64,000 nt of DNA. Source: Diphasiastrum complanatum (lineage: Eukaryota; Streptophyta; Lycopodiopsida; Lycopodiales; Lycopodiaceae). Below the pieces are notes generated by a model, which did not search any database, was not told where the DNA came from, and worked only from the letters and a program-made list of their open reading frames with translations. Position 1 is the first letter of the stretch, and each line of letters begins with the position of its first letter. Location: NCBI GenBank assembly GCA_029204225.1, contig CM055102.1:35456585-35520584 (forward strand), read 5' to 3'. Made by a program: the position numbers and the translations under genes. Shown here piece after piece: positions 25,881 through 37,082 of this stretch.

Positions 25881-26728
25881 AACAATCAAATAGCTATTGA
25901 AAATAAGATCTGTTTGTGTCCCATCTACTACTTTGAGAGGCAAAACGTTGGTTTGACCATTGATTACCTTAAAAATTTTCAGCCATAAGCTATTTTTTCA
26001 ATTTTTATTTTTTTTTTGCTATCTAAAGAGGATTAGATTCATTATATAGATACCTTAACATTCGCTTAAACCGGGGTAGTCATGCATCATCCACATTAGA
26101 ATTCCACGAACAACGAAGTTTCGTTGTTGTAAAGGTCTCGAGATGTCGTAAAAAAAAAATGTGAAGCGTTACACATTGGACATTGAAGCTTTCAACAATG
26201 CGTCTTTCACGCATCTTTTGTCCATCACACTTGAAGCATGTGCACCATATTTTATTTTGAAAATAATTTCTCTACGAAAAACAAAAATCAAGTACATGTC
26301 ACTTTAGCACAATATTTTAACTTATAATAACAAAGTTTTTATGAACAAATAAACATGCATGTTTATTACTTACCCTGTTAACTTGAGTACTGTCTTTATC
26401 GCTAGACTAATTTGAATGTAATTCATCTCCTTGTGATAAACTGCATATATGCACAAGTACAAAACACAAATAACATAAAATTATTGTATGATTTTAATGT
26501 TTTGATTTTTAGATAGTACTATTCTTATACATTGTCGCTTATATGATTCATATGCCAATCTTGGTGTAGGCTCGAGCTCTGCACACATATCTCTCTTCTT
26601 TTGTTAACGGAAGTATGAAAGTCCCACTCCAATATGCATTAAAGTTTTGTAATTGATTTTCTTTTCTACTTCATTTCAATATATTAGGGTTTATTGTAAT
26701 GTATTATATGTTTGTGAATGTAGTAATC

Positions 26729-27722
26729 ATGTCAGGGTCAGACAGTGGTGAAAGCTCGGGAGACTTTGTAAAAAATTTATATGAATCATTCACTCTTGAA
26801 CAAAAAACACAACTGCAAAATATGCTTAGCCAAGATGAGGGTTGTCCTTCACAAGCGGCCGCAGCTCCCGCCCCCACCGAAGAGTCATCCACAAATCCTT
26901 ATTATGACGTGGATCCTCAAGGCAATATAATTGCCAAAGAAAAGAGAGGGTGGTTTTGGACCGACTCTATTCTTTATGCCAGTGCCATTTTGGTGACAGA
27001 TTATTTAGTAAATGGTTCGAACAACCTGCCGTCGATAAACGACCAGTTATTGGTACCCTTCGTGACAAATTCCAACAAGAAGAGAAATTCGAGGAGAAGG
27101 GAATTCATAAGCATATGAGCTTATGGATTAGGCATCGTCGTGATATGGCACGACGAGCGTATAGGGACAGGCAATCCAATCCCTCTTGTTGTTCAAGAAA
27201 TGATTGGACCATGTAAAAGCGGATGAACGAACACAAGATGAATACAAGATTTAGAAATATGTTGCGGCCGCTAGGATGCATGGGATAGGCAATCCTACGT
27301 TGGGCTCGAGCGGAAAGACGGGATTGCAAGCAAGCATGGTAAGTGAACTTACACTACTCTTATAGTTTGTCTTTGATTTTATATGCTTTTATTTTTTAAT
27401 ATGCATTATGACTAGCTGCTTCAACGTAGCCCTAAATAAATTCTAACTTCAATTGAATGCATGGGATAGTTGGCGGACTATGAACGTCTGCCAACTAAGG
27501 AGGAGTACGAATTCGCCTTCAGGGTATCGTACGACGCATTAGTCGACAAACTAAAGAGTGAGGGTCATCTTCCAAATGTAAGTACTAGTTTTTGTATTCA
27601 TACTAATGTGGTTTGTATTTCGACGTCAATTTTATTTAATTTAATATGATCAAGCATTAAATATTAATGTAGTTTGTTTGCTTGTGTTCATGCAGACCGA
27701 ACGTCATGACCCCGACGAGTAG
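26729..27722 (+). pseudogene. Spliced transposon-type gene, CACTA (En/Spm)-like, copy 1
   Basis: Exon 1 runs from ATG 26729 (MSGSDSGESSGDFVKNLYES) to a GTAAGT donor after 27338. Exon 2 is 27470-27577 (DYERLPTKEEYEFAFRVSYD, ALVDKLKSEG). Exon 3 is 27696-27722 (TERHDPDE, stop). Both introns are GT-AG and phase 0. Within exon 1 the frame shifts near 27000, and stops occur near 27256-27300, so this copy is broken. The exon with EEY..x..SYDALVD..x..G-H-x-P has a homologue at 50043-50152. A CGTCGG/GACGTC palindrome array starts 560 bp downstream, as expected for the subterminal region of CACTA elements. The assignment to the plant En/Spm-associated transposase group is an inference, as no catalytic domain is visible. 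Confidence 0.5.
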
Positions 27723-28284
27723 ATTAGGTCTATAAGTTCTAGTTGATGTTAGATCTAGAAAGACACGTGTGACATTAAAGCACCAATTTTAAAATACATT
27801 AATTTATATTATAAAAAATATTATTATTGCAAATGATTGTGCTATATTGCCATTGTTTTTATATGTGCAATGTTTTTTTTTCAAAAATTGCTATGTCAAA
27901 TTTAGAGATGTGGATTGACGTAATAACTAACTAAGAAGTTAAAACCATGTGCAAAGTCGGATTTCAAAACAACAATCAATATCATATATAAAAATCTAAA
28001 TGAAATTTATGATGTGCACAAAGCAATGCAATAAAGTATTGTCATTCATGATGGATATGAAGTAATGCAATAAAATATAAAATAAAAAGTAGTTTATGAA
28101 TGAAAAGTACCTCATGCTTAGTTTGTTGTTTGATCCAAATGTTGAATGCAACTCAAAAATATTGTTTTAAAAACAATTTACAAACATCGCTTCTCCAAGA
28201 ACTCTACTCCAAGAACATCCCGATAAAAATGCGCGCGTTGTTTTTTACTCATTTTTTATTTATTTTTTTACCTAATTTGGGACA

Positions 28285-28795
28285 TCGGATTCTGATGTCC
28301 CAACACGTCGGATAGACGTCAGATGAACGTCGAACACACGTCGGACATTTCTTTTGAGCATTCTGTTAACAGACATCAGACTTGACAACTATCTGGAACG
28401 TCGGAATCCGACGTCTAACTATACGTCGGATGGGCATCGGACATCCGTCGGGGAGATTTTAGCATCATTCTGTGTTTACAGACGTCGGAATTCGACTGGG
28501 TTTTGAGACGTCGCAATGCGATGGCCACATCACTTCATTTGCGACGTCTTTGGACGTCGCATTACGACGTCCATGTCGGACGTCGGACGTCGGAATGTGA
28601 CGTCCATGTCATCACATTTTTTCGTCATTGGAACTATTTTCATCGGAATTTGGCACTTTATGCTTGTCGGATTGCGACGCGTTTTAATGTCGTCAGATTC
28701 CGACGACCTTATAGCGACGTGTTTTTCCGAAGTCCACGACGAATTAAAAAAAAGTAAGCACGCGATTCACGTCGCAAATCGCGGCGAGTGTTGTT
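28285..28795. repeat. Array of CGTCGGA/TCCGACG and GACGTC palindromes (CACTA-type subterminal repeats)
   Basis: More than fifteen CGTCGG, CCGACG, GACGTC or CGACGT motifs lie within about 500 bp, many paired as palindromes such as ACGTCGGAATCCGACGT (28398-28414) and ACGTCGCATTACGACGT (28554-28570). This CpG-dense block contrasts with its CpG-poor surroundings. Plant CACTA transposons carry such inverted subterminal repeats, which bind transposase in En/Spm. I did not find the terminal CACTA itself. Confidence 0.65.
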
Positions 28796-28799
28796 GTGT

Positions 28800-29470
28800 G
28801 ATCTCCTCTTGTAACAGCATTGAGATGTCTTTAGACAAAGTTAGTTGCTGCTGGGTTGAAATAGCCATGACCCATGTTTCATAGACATCAAAGAGACTTG
28901 CTAAAAGAGTCATCATTGCATTTGAATCTTCAATGTTGAATCATGTTGCAGTCATCTGCTCCATAAGATTTTTGAAGGTATTAAGATGGTTGAAATAGTG
29001 GCTGCATCAGACATCCTCAATGTGAAGAACTTCTTCCTCGGATGGAGTTTGGATGTGACATCTTTGATGTCATAAAGTGTTGCTAGGATGTCCTAGGCAT
29101 CCTTGGATGTCTGAGCAAATTGAATATGACTGATTTAAGGCAAATGCCTTTCCATCTCATTGCCTCCATTTGGTGATGCTAGCTGCATCAGCCTCTAGCT
29201 TGATTTTAGTACCATTGACAATGTCTTACAATTCTTTTGGCTACAAAAACAACTCTCATCTTGAATTTCTAGAGATGGTAGTTATCTCCATTGAGCTTGT
29301 CAATCAGAGAAGATCTATAAGTAGAATCCATTCAAGTATAGTATCATTATTGTTGGTAGAAACAACAATAGCGGATTATTGTTGGCTGCGCACTTGCAAA
29401 TGTGGGGTCTCGGTATAATCAAGACTAGATCCACAATGAAGATTGCAGATTATTGAGCCACCCGCTTTAA
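28800..29470 (-). pseudogene. Copia gag relic
   Basis: On the minus strand from a primer-binding site at 29482, the translation includes KLNGDNYHL, stop, KFKMRVVFVA, the usual N-terminal gag motif of copia elements (KLNGxNYxxWKxxM). Further down it has HYFNHLNTFKNLMEQM and DSNAMMTLLASL-type text of the central gag block. Several stops and frameshifts are present and no zinc knuckle or pol follows before the CGTCGG array. Confidence 0.7.
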
Positions 29471-29482
29471 TACCATGTAGGA
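29471..29482 (-). other. Primer-binding site of a decayed copia element
   Basis: Minus-strand TACA followed by TGGTATTAAAGC resembles an LTR end plus the tRNA-Met primer site, with two mismatches. The LTR would extend from 29483 upward, but its other end is not visible. Confidence 0.55.
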
Positions 29483-29924
29483 AATCAAAGAAAATCGATA
29501 CTTGCAGCGGAAGTGGTGAGCAGTTGTGGATCAAAAATGCGGTAGTTACCAGTAAAGATTGAGTTCAAGGTGAATCAGATATTACAATGCACAAAAATGG
29601 AACAATAGTGGAACAAAATGCACTCTAATAATAATCGAAATTGAGTACAATGCTTGAAGCTGGGCACAAACAGTCTTCAGCTGAGTTTGTTGATAGCTAA
29701 CTAATTGCATAGACTTGAAAACTTAACTTATTACAACAAAACATTTACAAGATGACAGCCTGATCAGTGTGTTGAGTCCAATGTAGATTTTCCTTGATGA
29801 TTGGAAGTCAGATGATCGGTACATTGAAAGCTAGCATTAATCTACTTGATTAACTACATTTTTCCTGCAGTAGGTAACCGTCATTTTTGTTAGAGAGTTA
29901 TGTACAGAAGTAGGCAGACTGTTA

Positions 29925-30695
29925 ATGTCGCGACGTGGGTTGGATTTCCGAGTTGACAATACAAAGGGTCAAAAAATATACAAAGGGTCGGAATTTATAC
30001 ATTGGGTCATGTTTATTAGACCCCATCCGATCCGATCCACAACTCTCACACCTCCCACTTCACCTCTAAAAGCTGCCAAGGGCGACAAACCATTACCCGA
30101 TGACGCATTTGTGCAAGCAACCTATGCATCATCGCTTGATTGTGTTGATCCCACCACACCTGATGACATGACAGCACCAGAAAACCTCATTGAAGATGAT
30201 GACAATGGCGTGCAAATCATTTGGACAACATCTCACCAAGCCCAAGCTAGAACCACCCTACTAGCCGATCCCACAGACCTCACAATGGCCTGCCAAGTCT
30301 TGGGAACATTTGTCCAGGATGTGGTAGTGACCAAAATCTTTTTGGATGGCCGAGTATTGGAGTTGGCCACAAGCAATACACAGTTACGAGCAAAAATCGT
30401 CCAGCTCCAGCAAGACTTGCTAATAGCCCAACAACACGAGCATGCAGAGAAGTTAGAGGTGCTGAAACTAAAAAAACACAAAGAAGATCTCCAAGGGTAC
30501 ATCAAAGCCCTTGCCAAATCCACCACGAACTCTGAACTCAAGGTCCAGGACATCCAACAGCAGACAACACAACGTCTCGCCCCTCCTCAGGCACAGTCAC
30601 AATGCTTGAAACAGAAAATACACACATGGGAGCAGAGGAGACTGCCCTACAAGCGGAGAAGACAACCTATTAGCTCAACCGACACTTGCCCATAG
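29925..30695 (+). CDS. Uncharacterised coiled-coil protein, 256 aa ORF
   Basis: An uninterrupted frame of 256 codons. The N-terminal third is unremarkable and overlaps the 19-bp GGGTC repeat block, so the true start may be further in. Residues of about 140-215 form a heptad-like, Leu/Gln/Lys-rich coiled coil (LATSNTQLRAKIVQLQQDLL, LEVLKLKKHKEDLQGYIKAL). The end is basic (KRRRQP). I do not recognise it. Its place next to the Helitron N-terminal region suggests that it is transposon-encoded or captured. Expression is unknown. Confidence 0.4.
   Translation: MSRRGLDFRVDNTKGQKIYKGSEFIHWVMFIRPHPIRSTTLTPPTSPLKAAKGDKPLPDDAFVQATYASSLDCVDPTTPDDMTAPENLIEDDDNGVQIIWTTSHQAQARTTLLADPTDLTMACQVLGTFVQDVVVTKIFLDGRVLELATSNTQLRAKIVQLQQDLLIAQQHEHAEKLEVLKLKKHKEDLQGYIKALAKSTTNSELKVQDIQQQTTQRLAPPQAQSQCLKQKIHTWEQRRLPYKRRRQPISSTDTCP
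29957..30024 (-). repeat. 19-bp period GGGTC block (inverse of 21404-21510)
   Basis: GGGTCAAAAAATATACAAA, then GGGTCGGAATTTATACATT, then GGGTC again, each 19 bp apart. This is the reverse-complement arrangement of the block at 21404-21510. Confidence 0.6.
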
Positions 30696-30714
30696 ACCGC
30701 CCAACCAAGCCGAG

Positions 30715-31780
30715 ATGGATCTCCTCATGCAACAGGTGAAGGTCTACTATGACCACAAGTTTGGTTTCAAACTTGCAAAGCATCGAGCACATAGTGACTG
30801 TTGGTGTCAGTGGTGTGGGCAGGGGGGGGGTGTCACGCCAGAGCACGTGTGTGGCAATGCCATGTATAGAACACCGGAGTTGGAGTCTAGGTCGAAGAAG
30901 AAGCGTAGATTAGATCGGAGGAGAAGAGCGAAGAGGAGGCTTCTCCCTCATGAGTTGGAGCAGGTTCAGCAGGGTGTTCATAGGGATGTAGTTGATTCAA
31001 CCACCATTGTGAGTATTGATGATGACACTCCTCTTGGAGTAGATGTTGGTTTGCCTGTGAGAGGGTTAGAGTTTGAGGAGGATGTTACACCGAGCAGTTT
31101 CGGAGTAGGGTAGATCACACAGGTCTACTCACCTATGAGAGGAGTAGAGTCAAGAGAGGCAGTTTTGTTGACATCTTTAGGTGCAGATTCGACTTTTGTA
31201 GAGGTGGTTACGCCCGAGGAGGTACGTAACCACCCGTCATATAGGACACCGAGGCCGAGTCTAGATCAGCTAGGACTTAAAGGTTGAGGCATAGATACTA
31301 TGCGAAGAGGAGGTTTTTAGGTAGGGGTGGTCCACCAGCACGCTGTGTTACGCCCGAGGAGGTGCATAATCACCCGTCATATAGGACTCCATATGTAGAG
31401 TCTAGATCAGCTAGAGCTAGATGACATGGGCATAGATTTCAGGCGAAGAGGAGAGCTCTAAATAGGGTAGGTAGGTTATTTGAGGTGGGCAGATTGCCCC
31501 TGACTCCACCCCATCATGATTTGGGGCGGATGGAGTTTGCATGTGGTTGTTGTTCGGCCTTGCGATGGAAAGTAGAAAGGAATAGTCGTTTCTATTGCAT
31601 GAAAAACAAGATGCGTTTGCCTTTGATGCCATCACTGCCTTCTGATCTATTTCGTTTGTACACGTCCTCCGATGACTCAGGAGCTCATTTTAGGAAGAGC
31701 ATTCTGGGTTACAATAACTCATTGGCATTTGCATCTCTTGGGGTGAATCTAGATAGATCCATCTCCAACTCCGTAGGGGA
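30715..31780 (+). pseudogene. Helitron Rep/helicase protein, N-terminal part
   Basis: The frame at 30715-31113 and its continuation with stops hold basic Lys/Arg stretches and three VTPEEV...YRTP repeats. From 31485 the text is typical of Helitron proteins: a Cys-x2-Cys cluster (CGCCSALRW), RLPLMPSLPSDLFRLYTSSD, then HFRKSILGYNNSLAFASLGV. It stops at 31780, where the copia element is inserted, and resumes at 37696. Helitrons move by rolling-circle replication. Stops between 31113 and 31485 show that this copy is degraded. Confidence 0.8.
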
Positions 31781-32393
31781 TGATAAATTCACACGTGTGG
31801 GATGCCCTACACATGTACTTTTGATCTCCTAAGCCCAATAATACCATAAAGATCAAACTAGCATTGATTGACAATAGGAAAGCTGATTGTACAAGAAATA
31901 TTATTGTGTTACAAGCAAGATCTATCAACAAAATATGAAACTAAGTACAATAAATGCCTCAACTTGGCTAGAGAGAGAATATGAATAAACAAACTCAAGT
32001 AGAGAGAGAGGCCACAAAGAGCTTAGTCTCCAAATTTGCATTACACACAAAAATCATCATCTTCTCAATGAAAGTACATCACATATATATAGATCCATGG
32101 ACTCTCCTCCTACTTTGAGTTGAATTGGAGTTATGAATCCACCTCTCAAGCTATCTAGTCTTATTCAAGCCACCTCATTATGTCTAATTGTGCCACCTAG
32201 TATTTTCATGCATTAAATGTGGCATGCAAAGTACAAATGGCAATTCCTATGGTAGCTCGAGTTTCTACTTCTACCTACCTTGAATATTTTATTCTAAGAT
32301 TAGTCTTTACTAAGCCAAAAAAGCTTAATTCATCTTTGGCATTTTTAGGACCCCTACTTACAACATTAGATAGATTTTTCCAATATTTCAACA
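31781..32393 (-). repeat. 3' LTR of the copia element
   Basis: 613 bp, with the polypurine tract AGGAGGAG next to it at 32394-32402. It contains a TATATATA box (about 32085-32093, minus strand) and an intact CACACGTGTG at 31790-31799. Confidence 0.93.
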
Positions 32394-32411
32394 CTCCTCC
32401 TAAAAATGTAT

Positions 32412-33061
32412 CTAATGTGGATCAAGCATCGATCTTGAGATAAGACCAAGATTAGATCTATGCTTTGAAAAGGCACTTTTGCAAAGTGGCTTTGTGAGAA
32501 GATCAGCAATATATGAAGATGTGTCGACATGTTCCAAGTTGATTTCACCTCCAATGAGCTTTTCCCTTACAAAATGGTGTGCCACTTCTATATGCTTGCT
32601 TCTTGCATGAAAAATAGGACTGTTTGCAAGAGCTTGGGCCGATATGTTGTCACACTTGATCAAGGGAAGATCATCCTCTTTGATGCACTTTAGCTCCATG
32701 ATTAACTCTTGATCCAAGGCACCTCTTTAGTTGTTGTGGTGAGTGCTTTGTACTCGGCCTCACAAGAAGATAGGGATATGGTATCTTGCTTCTTTGAAAG
32801 CCAAGACACAAGATTGCCTCCAAGAAAAATAGTATATGCATTAATGGACTTTCGATCCATTTTATCACTTGCAAAATTGGAATCCGAATAGCCAACAATG
32901 GTTAGATCTTCATTCTTGTACAATAAACCATAATCTTGGGTAGAAGATACATATCTTATAGCTCTCTTGGCCATCTTCCAATGTTGGATCTTAGGATCTT
33001 GCAAAAATTGACTCAATTTGTGCACATAATAGCTCAAATCGGGTCTGTGATAGTAAGCCAA
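32412..33061 (-). pseudogene. Copia RNase H domain
   Basis: Two overlapping frames (33061-32702 and 32717-32412) hold YSDSNFASDKMDRKS, SWLSKKQDTISLSSCEAEY, CDNISAQALANSPIFHARSK and the ending ADLLTKPL. A frameshift near 32710 separates them. Confidence 0.93.
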
Positions 33062-33191
33062 ATTAAGGAGCCTATAAGACTCCTATAAAGTGTGATGTCC
33101 TCGAAGGATCTTTCATCACCTTTAATAGGTCCTTTTACATGTTGCTCCATGGGAGTATCTATGCCTTTACAATTTTGCATATTGAATTTTC

Positions 33192-33851
33192 TCAACATAG
33201 AAAAGACATATCTAGATTGACAAATAAAGCATATTCTTCATGAAAATCAATCTCAAGGCCTAAAATGTAATGGATCTCTCCTAGATCTTGCATTTTGAAT
33301 TTTCCTCCTAATGCATCCTTAGTTTCTTGAACTAGCATCAAACAAATTCCACTAAGAATAATGTCATCTACATAGATTAGAAGAATGACAATATTACTAC
33401 CATCAAACTTTAAGTACATAGAAGGATCGTAGTCACTAAGCACAAATCCTAATGAAAGTAGAAAGTTGTTGAGTCTTGAATACCATGATCTAGGTGCTTG
33501 CTTCAAGCCATAAAGACTTCTAAATAGCAAACACACCTTAGATTTATCCTTGATGAATCCTTGAGGTTGTTCCATGTATATCTCCTCCTCAAGATAGCCA
33601 TTCAAAAAAGCATTGGAGACATCAAGTTGATACAATCTCCACTTAAAAAATAGGGCAAGAGAGATTATGATTCTTATTGTCACCATCTTTGCTACAGGAG
33701 CAAAGGTTTCTTCATAGTCAAGGCCATATATTTGTGGAAAGCCTTTAGCACATAATCTTGCCTTGTACTTGTTGATGGAGCCATCATGATTGTCCTTGAT
33801 CTTGAACACCCACTTGCATCCAATGATGTGCATGTTAGGTGGTGGATCCAC
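33192..33851 (-). pseudogene. Copia reverse transcriptase domain
   Basis: The frame holds GCKWVFKIKDNHDGS, ARLCAKGFPQ, the LDVSNAFLNG block, PRSWYSRL and the catalytic LIYVDDIILSG box. It starts after a stop upstream and runs into a frameshift before RNase H (about 33190-33070). Confidence 0.95.
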
Positions 33852-34224
33852 TAGCTCCTATGTGTGGTTGGTGATCAAGGCATCATATTCAATCTTTATG
33901 GCCTCATACCACTCCTTGGACATCTTTGGGCTCCTCATGAGAAACAAAATAAGCATAAGTGGAATCAAGATCCACTTGTTTTCCTTTGTCATCATAAGTG
34001 AGCCTCTTAGGCTCGAATCTTTCCCTCAAGGATCTTCTAGGAGTGAAAATCCGAGGACTTTCATCTTAAAATCTCGACCCCTCCATATGTTGACTGTCTT
34101 CAATAACAAAAGGTGATAGATCTTGAGGTTGCTTGATTTCGGCCCCTCCTAGATTGGACTTTTCTTCTTCATGGAAAACTACATCTCTACTTTCAATTAC
34201 TTTAGAAGTAGAGAGCATGTAGAT

Positions 34225-34509
34225 TCAACAGGCTTCCTTGTTGGATGAATATCCAACCATTACTCCTTTGCTTGCACAAGGATCATCCTTCATTCTCGTT
34301 TCCAAGGGAAAATGGACAAAGCATATGCATCCAAATACTCTAAGGTGATCAACCTTAGGTTTCTTCAAATAAAGTGCTTCATATGGTGACTTTCCTCCAA
34401 GTGCAACATGAGGAAGTCGATTGCAAAGATAGTTTGAACAATTGATGCCCTCACTCCAAAAGTCTTTTGGCAAGGATGCCTCAATTCTAATGGTTTTGGC
34501 ACATTCACA
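34225..34509 (-). pseudogene. Copia integrase, C-terminal part
   Basis: The minus strand encodes ECAKTIRIEASLPKDFWSE, NYLCNRLP, SPYEALYLKKPKVDHLRVFG and GVMVGYS, the integrase region after the catalytic core. Its reading is cut at 34510-34516, where the inverted segment starts. Confidence 0.9.
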
Positions 34510-35504
34510 CAAGCCAATGAAGAGAAGGAAGATGCTCATGCAAGTGATGAAGAGGGATTTCTCATGGTCTCGAGTTTTTTTTCATCACCTTTCAAGAAGG
34601 ATGGTTTGTGGTACATCGACACTTGAGCTTCCTCACGTATGTGTAGCTCCAAGCATTCTTTTTCATCCATGACACCTTATGACGCAGCCAAGAAGTCCAT
34701 CTACACAGCAAATGATCATGAGTGTGCTATTGAAGGCATAGGGACCATTCCCTTAAAGATTTCATCATCAAAAGTTCTTTCTCTGTCTAAAGTACTTTTT
34801 GTCCCTAAGTTAACAAAAAATCTTATTAGTGTTGGGCAATTGCTTGATAGTGGACTAGATGTGAATTTCAATGTTGATACATGTACAATCAAGAAGCATG
34901 ATGAGATCCTTGCATTTGGGTCTAGATATGGTGGAATCTACAAGCTTAATTCCAAAAAGTATGCTAACTCTTGTGATGGTGCTTTTGCTTCTCATATTTT
35001 CTTGGAGGAACTATGGCATAGAAGGTTGGGGCATCCTAACTATAGTTCTATGGTGTCCATGGTCAAGAAAGCCAAAGCTATTGACTTGCCTAATCTTATC
35101 TCCAAGAATTTCAAGCCATGTGAGGCTTGTGCCATATCTAAATCTCATAAGAAGCCTTTTTCAAAGTCATCTATTAAGACTACACATCCATTGGAGCTCA
35201 TACACTCGGATGTGCACTTCTCATCTTCAAAGAGCAAGGGTGGTGCTACTTGCTTTGTAACTTTCATTGGTGATTTCACAAGATTTACTTGGTTATATCT
35301 TCTAGCTTCAAAGTCTATGGTGTTTGACTATTTCCTAAAGTTCAAAGCTCTAGTTGAATAGCAATTTTCATACAAAATCAAGATTCTTAGAAGTGATGGA
35401 GGTGGTGAGTAGACTTCCAATAAATTTCATGATTATTGTGAGCTTGAAGGCATTAAAAGGGAGTTTTCTTGTGCATATACACCATCTCAAAATGGGGTGG
35501 CTTG
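34510..35504 (+). pseudogene. Inverted internal segment: protease, GAG-pre-integrase and integrase core
   Basis: This 995-bp block lies on the plus strand inside a minus-strand element. It encodes the aspartic protease box WYIDT, stop, ASS (the Gly codon is now TGA), the GAG-pre-integrase zinc-finger region (LWHRRLGHPNYSSM, CEACAISKSHKKPF), and the integrase start (HSDVHFSSSKSKGGATCFVT, then RSDGGGE, stop, and YTPSQNGVA). CAAGCCA at 34510-34516 and its complement TGGCTTG at 35498-35504 mark the two breakpoints. Inverting the block would put the domains back in the normal copia order, with a small deletion at one junction. Confidence 0.93.
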
Positions 35505-36326
35505 AATTGACTCTTCTTTTTGAAGCAATTGGTTGCATAATGCCCCTTCTTGCCACAAAAGAAACACTTGATGTTTTTCTTCTTCTTCTTTGATGTGAAA
35601 GCTTGAGAAGACTCATCCTCTTCTCCTTTCTCCTTGGAAATAAGATTGTTCTTGCTTGAAGAGTGTTGGTGTTGATTCTTACTTCTTGACTTGTTTTTAT
35701 CCTTGGTAAAGAGAGATTTACCATCAATGTTGAGAGACAGTCTTTCCATTTTCAAGAGTTTATACTCTTGTCTTGATTCTTTAGAAATGAGCACACTTTG
35801 GAGTGCTTCCAAACTTGGTAGCTCTTCCTTAATGGCATAAATTTGAACAAGATTGTCATATTCTTCCTTTAACCCATTAAGAATGACTTGAACAAGTTCA
35901 TTTTGGTTTATGGAGTCTCCTATGCATGACAATTCTCTATGGAGGTCTTTAACTCTCATTACATAAGCTGAAGCACTTTCATCACTTCTCTGTACACTTT
36001 GAAAAAATTTGGTTTCTTAGTGTTAGAAGTCTAGAAGATTTGAGGGACTTGAGAGTATCCCAAGCAACTTTGGCATTAGTACAAGCACCAATTTCTCTTA
36101 AGATGTCATTTGAGACATTCATTTTAATATAATGCAGAGTCATCCTAGCTCTTTTTTTGTACTTTGGAATTTCTTGAGGATTTTGTGGTTCTTCTTCAAT
36201 ACCAAGTACAAGATCCATCACATCTTGTAGAATTAAGATAGATTTCATCCTAACCTTCCAAATTGAGTAATTGGAGGTTGACAATCTTTCACTTGCCTCT
36301 AATAGAAAGACACTCATTGAAGCCAT
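35453..36326 (-). pseudogene. Copia gag with zinc knuckle
   Basis: It starts MASMSVFLLEASERLSTSNY (36326), continues through a frameshift near 35980 to the central block (ELVQVILNGLKEEYDNLVQI), and ends with a CCHC knuckle CFFCGKKGHYATNC near 35560. Gag forms the virus-like particle and the knuckle binds RNA. The frame runs out at the inversion breakpoint. Confidence 0.92.
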
Positions 36327-37082
36327 AAAGAATGTTTGGATATCAAAAAAGATGGATGAAAAAATTGCTTATCTTCTCACTATAGGAACCAATCAAGGGT
36401 AAAAAACCAACTCCTATATAAGACTAAGCAAAAAACTGTGAGATAGATCTCAATAGTTTGACAATCTCTCTAAAACAAGATTTGAATCATAAAAAAAGAT
36501 GAAGTATGGCAAAAGTTATGGTTGTCTAAATTTCACACGTGTAAAATACTCCAAAAATGTCAAATTGACTCAAATCAACCTATTTGTATGAAACAATTTG
36601 CATAGAACCTCTAAATTTTGCCTAAATCACATATAGATGAGATTGGTCAACTTCTGGGTGATTTTTGTGATCATTCAAGCAATAAATGACATGTACTCAA
36701 GATTTGCCACAGGTCTAGGTGCCCTACCTACGACTTTTTAAAAAATTATAACTTTTGATTGGCTTATCCAACTGTCATGATTCAAATTGCATCAAATTCT
36801 ACACATTTTCAACTTTCTAGTGGGCCAAATTGCATGAAATTTGGATCTAAGGTGAGACAGAACCACCAAACTGAAAATGGGTGGATTTCACACGTGCCTG
36901 CACCTGAAAATCCGTACAGTACCTAATCTAAACCATTCAAAGAGGTTTGAAGCTCTAAATCACCAAAAAACTACAAACTAGCTAGGAAGTAGAATCTAGA
37001 CAATTTCTAGCTTGAAATCTGATCAAATTTGCAAACTTTTTTATTAGATTTGCTTGTGAATCTTAGGTAGGTTCTGATACCA

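Noticed and set aside
25637-25882. 81-codon Pro/Gly-rich ORF
   Set aside because: It spans a GC-rich hairpin repeat; composition alone explains it.
28503-28884. Overlapping ORFs in the CGTCGG array
   Set aside because: The palindromic repeat structure explains the open frames.
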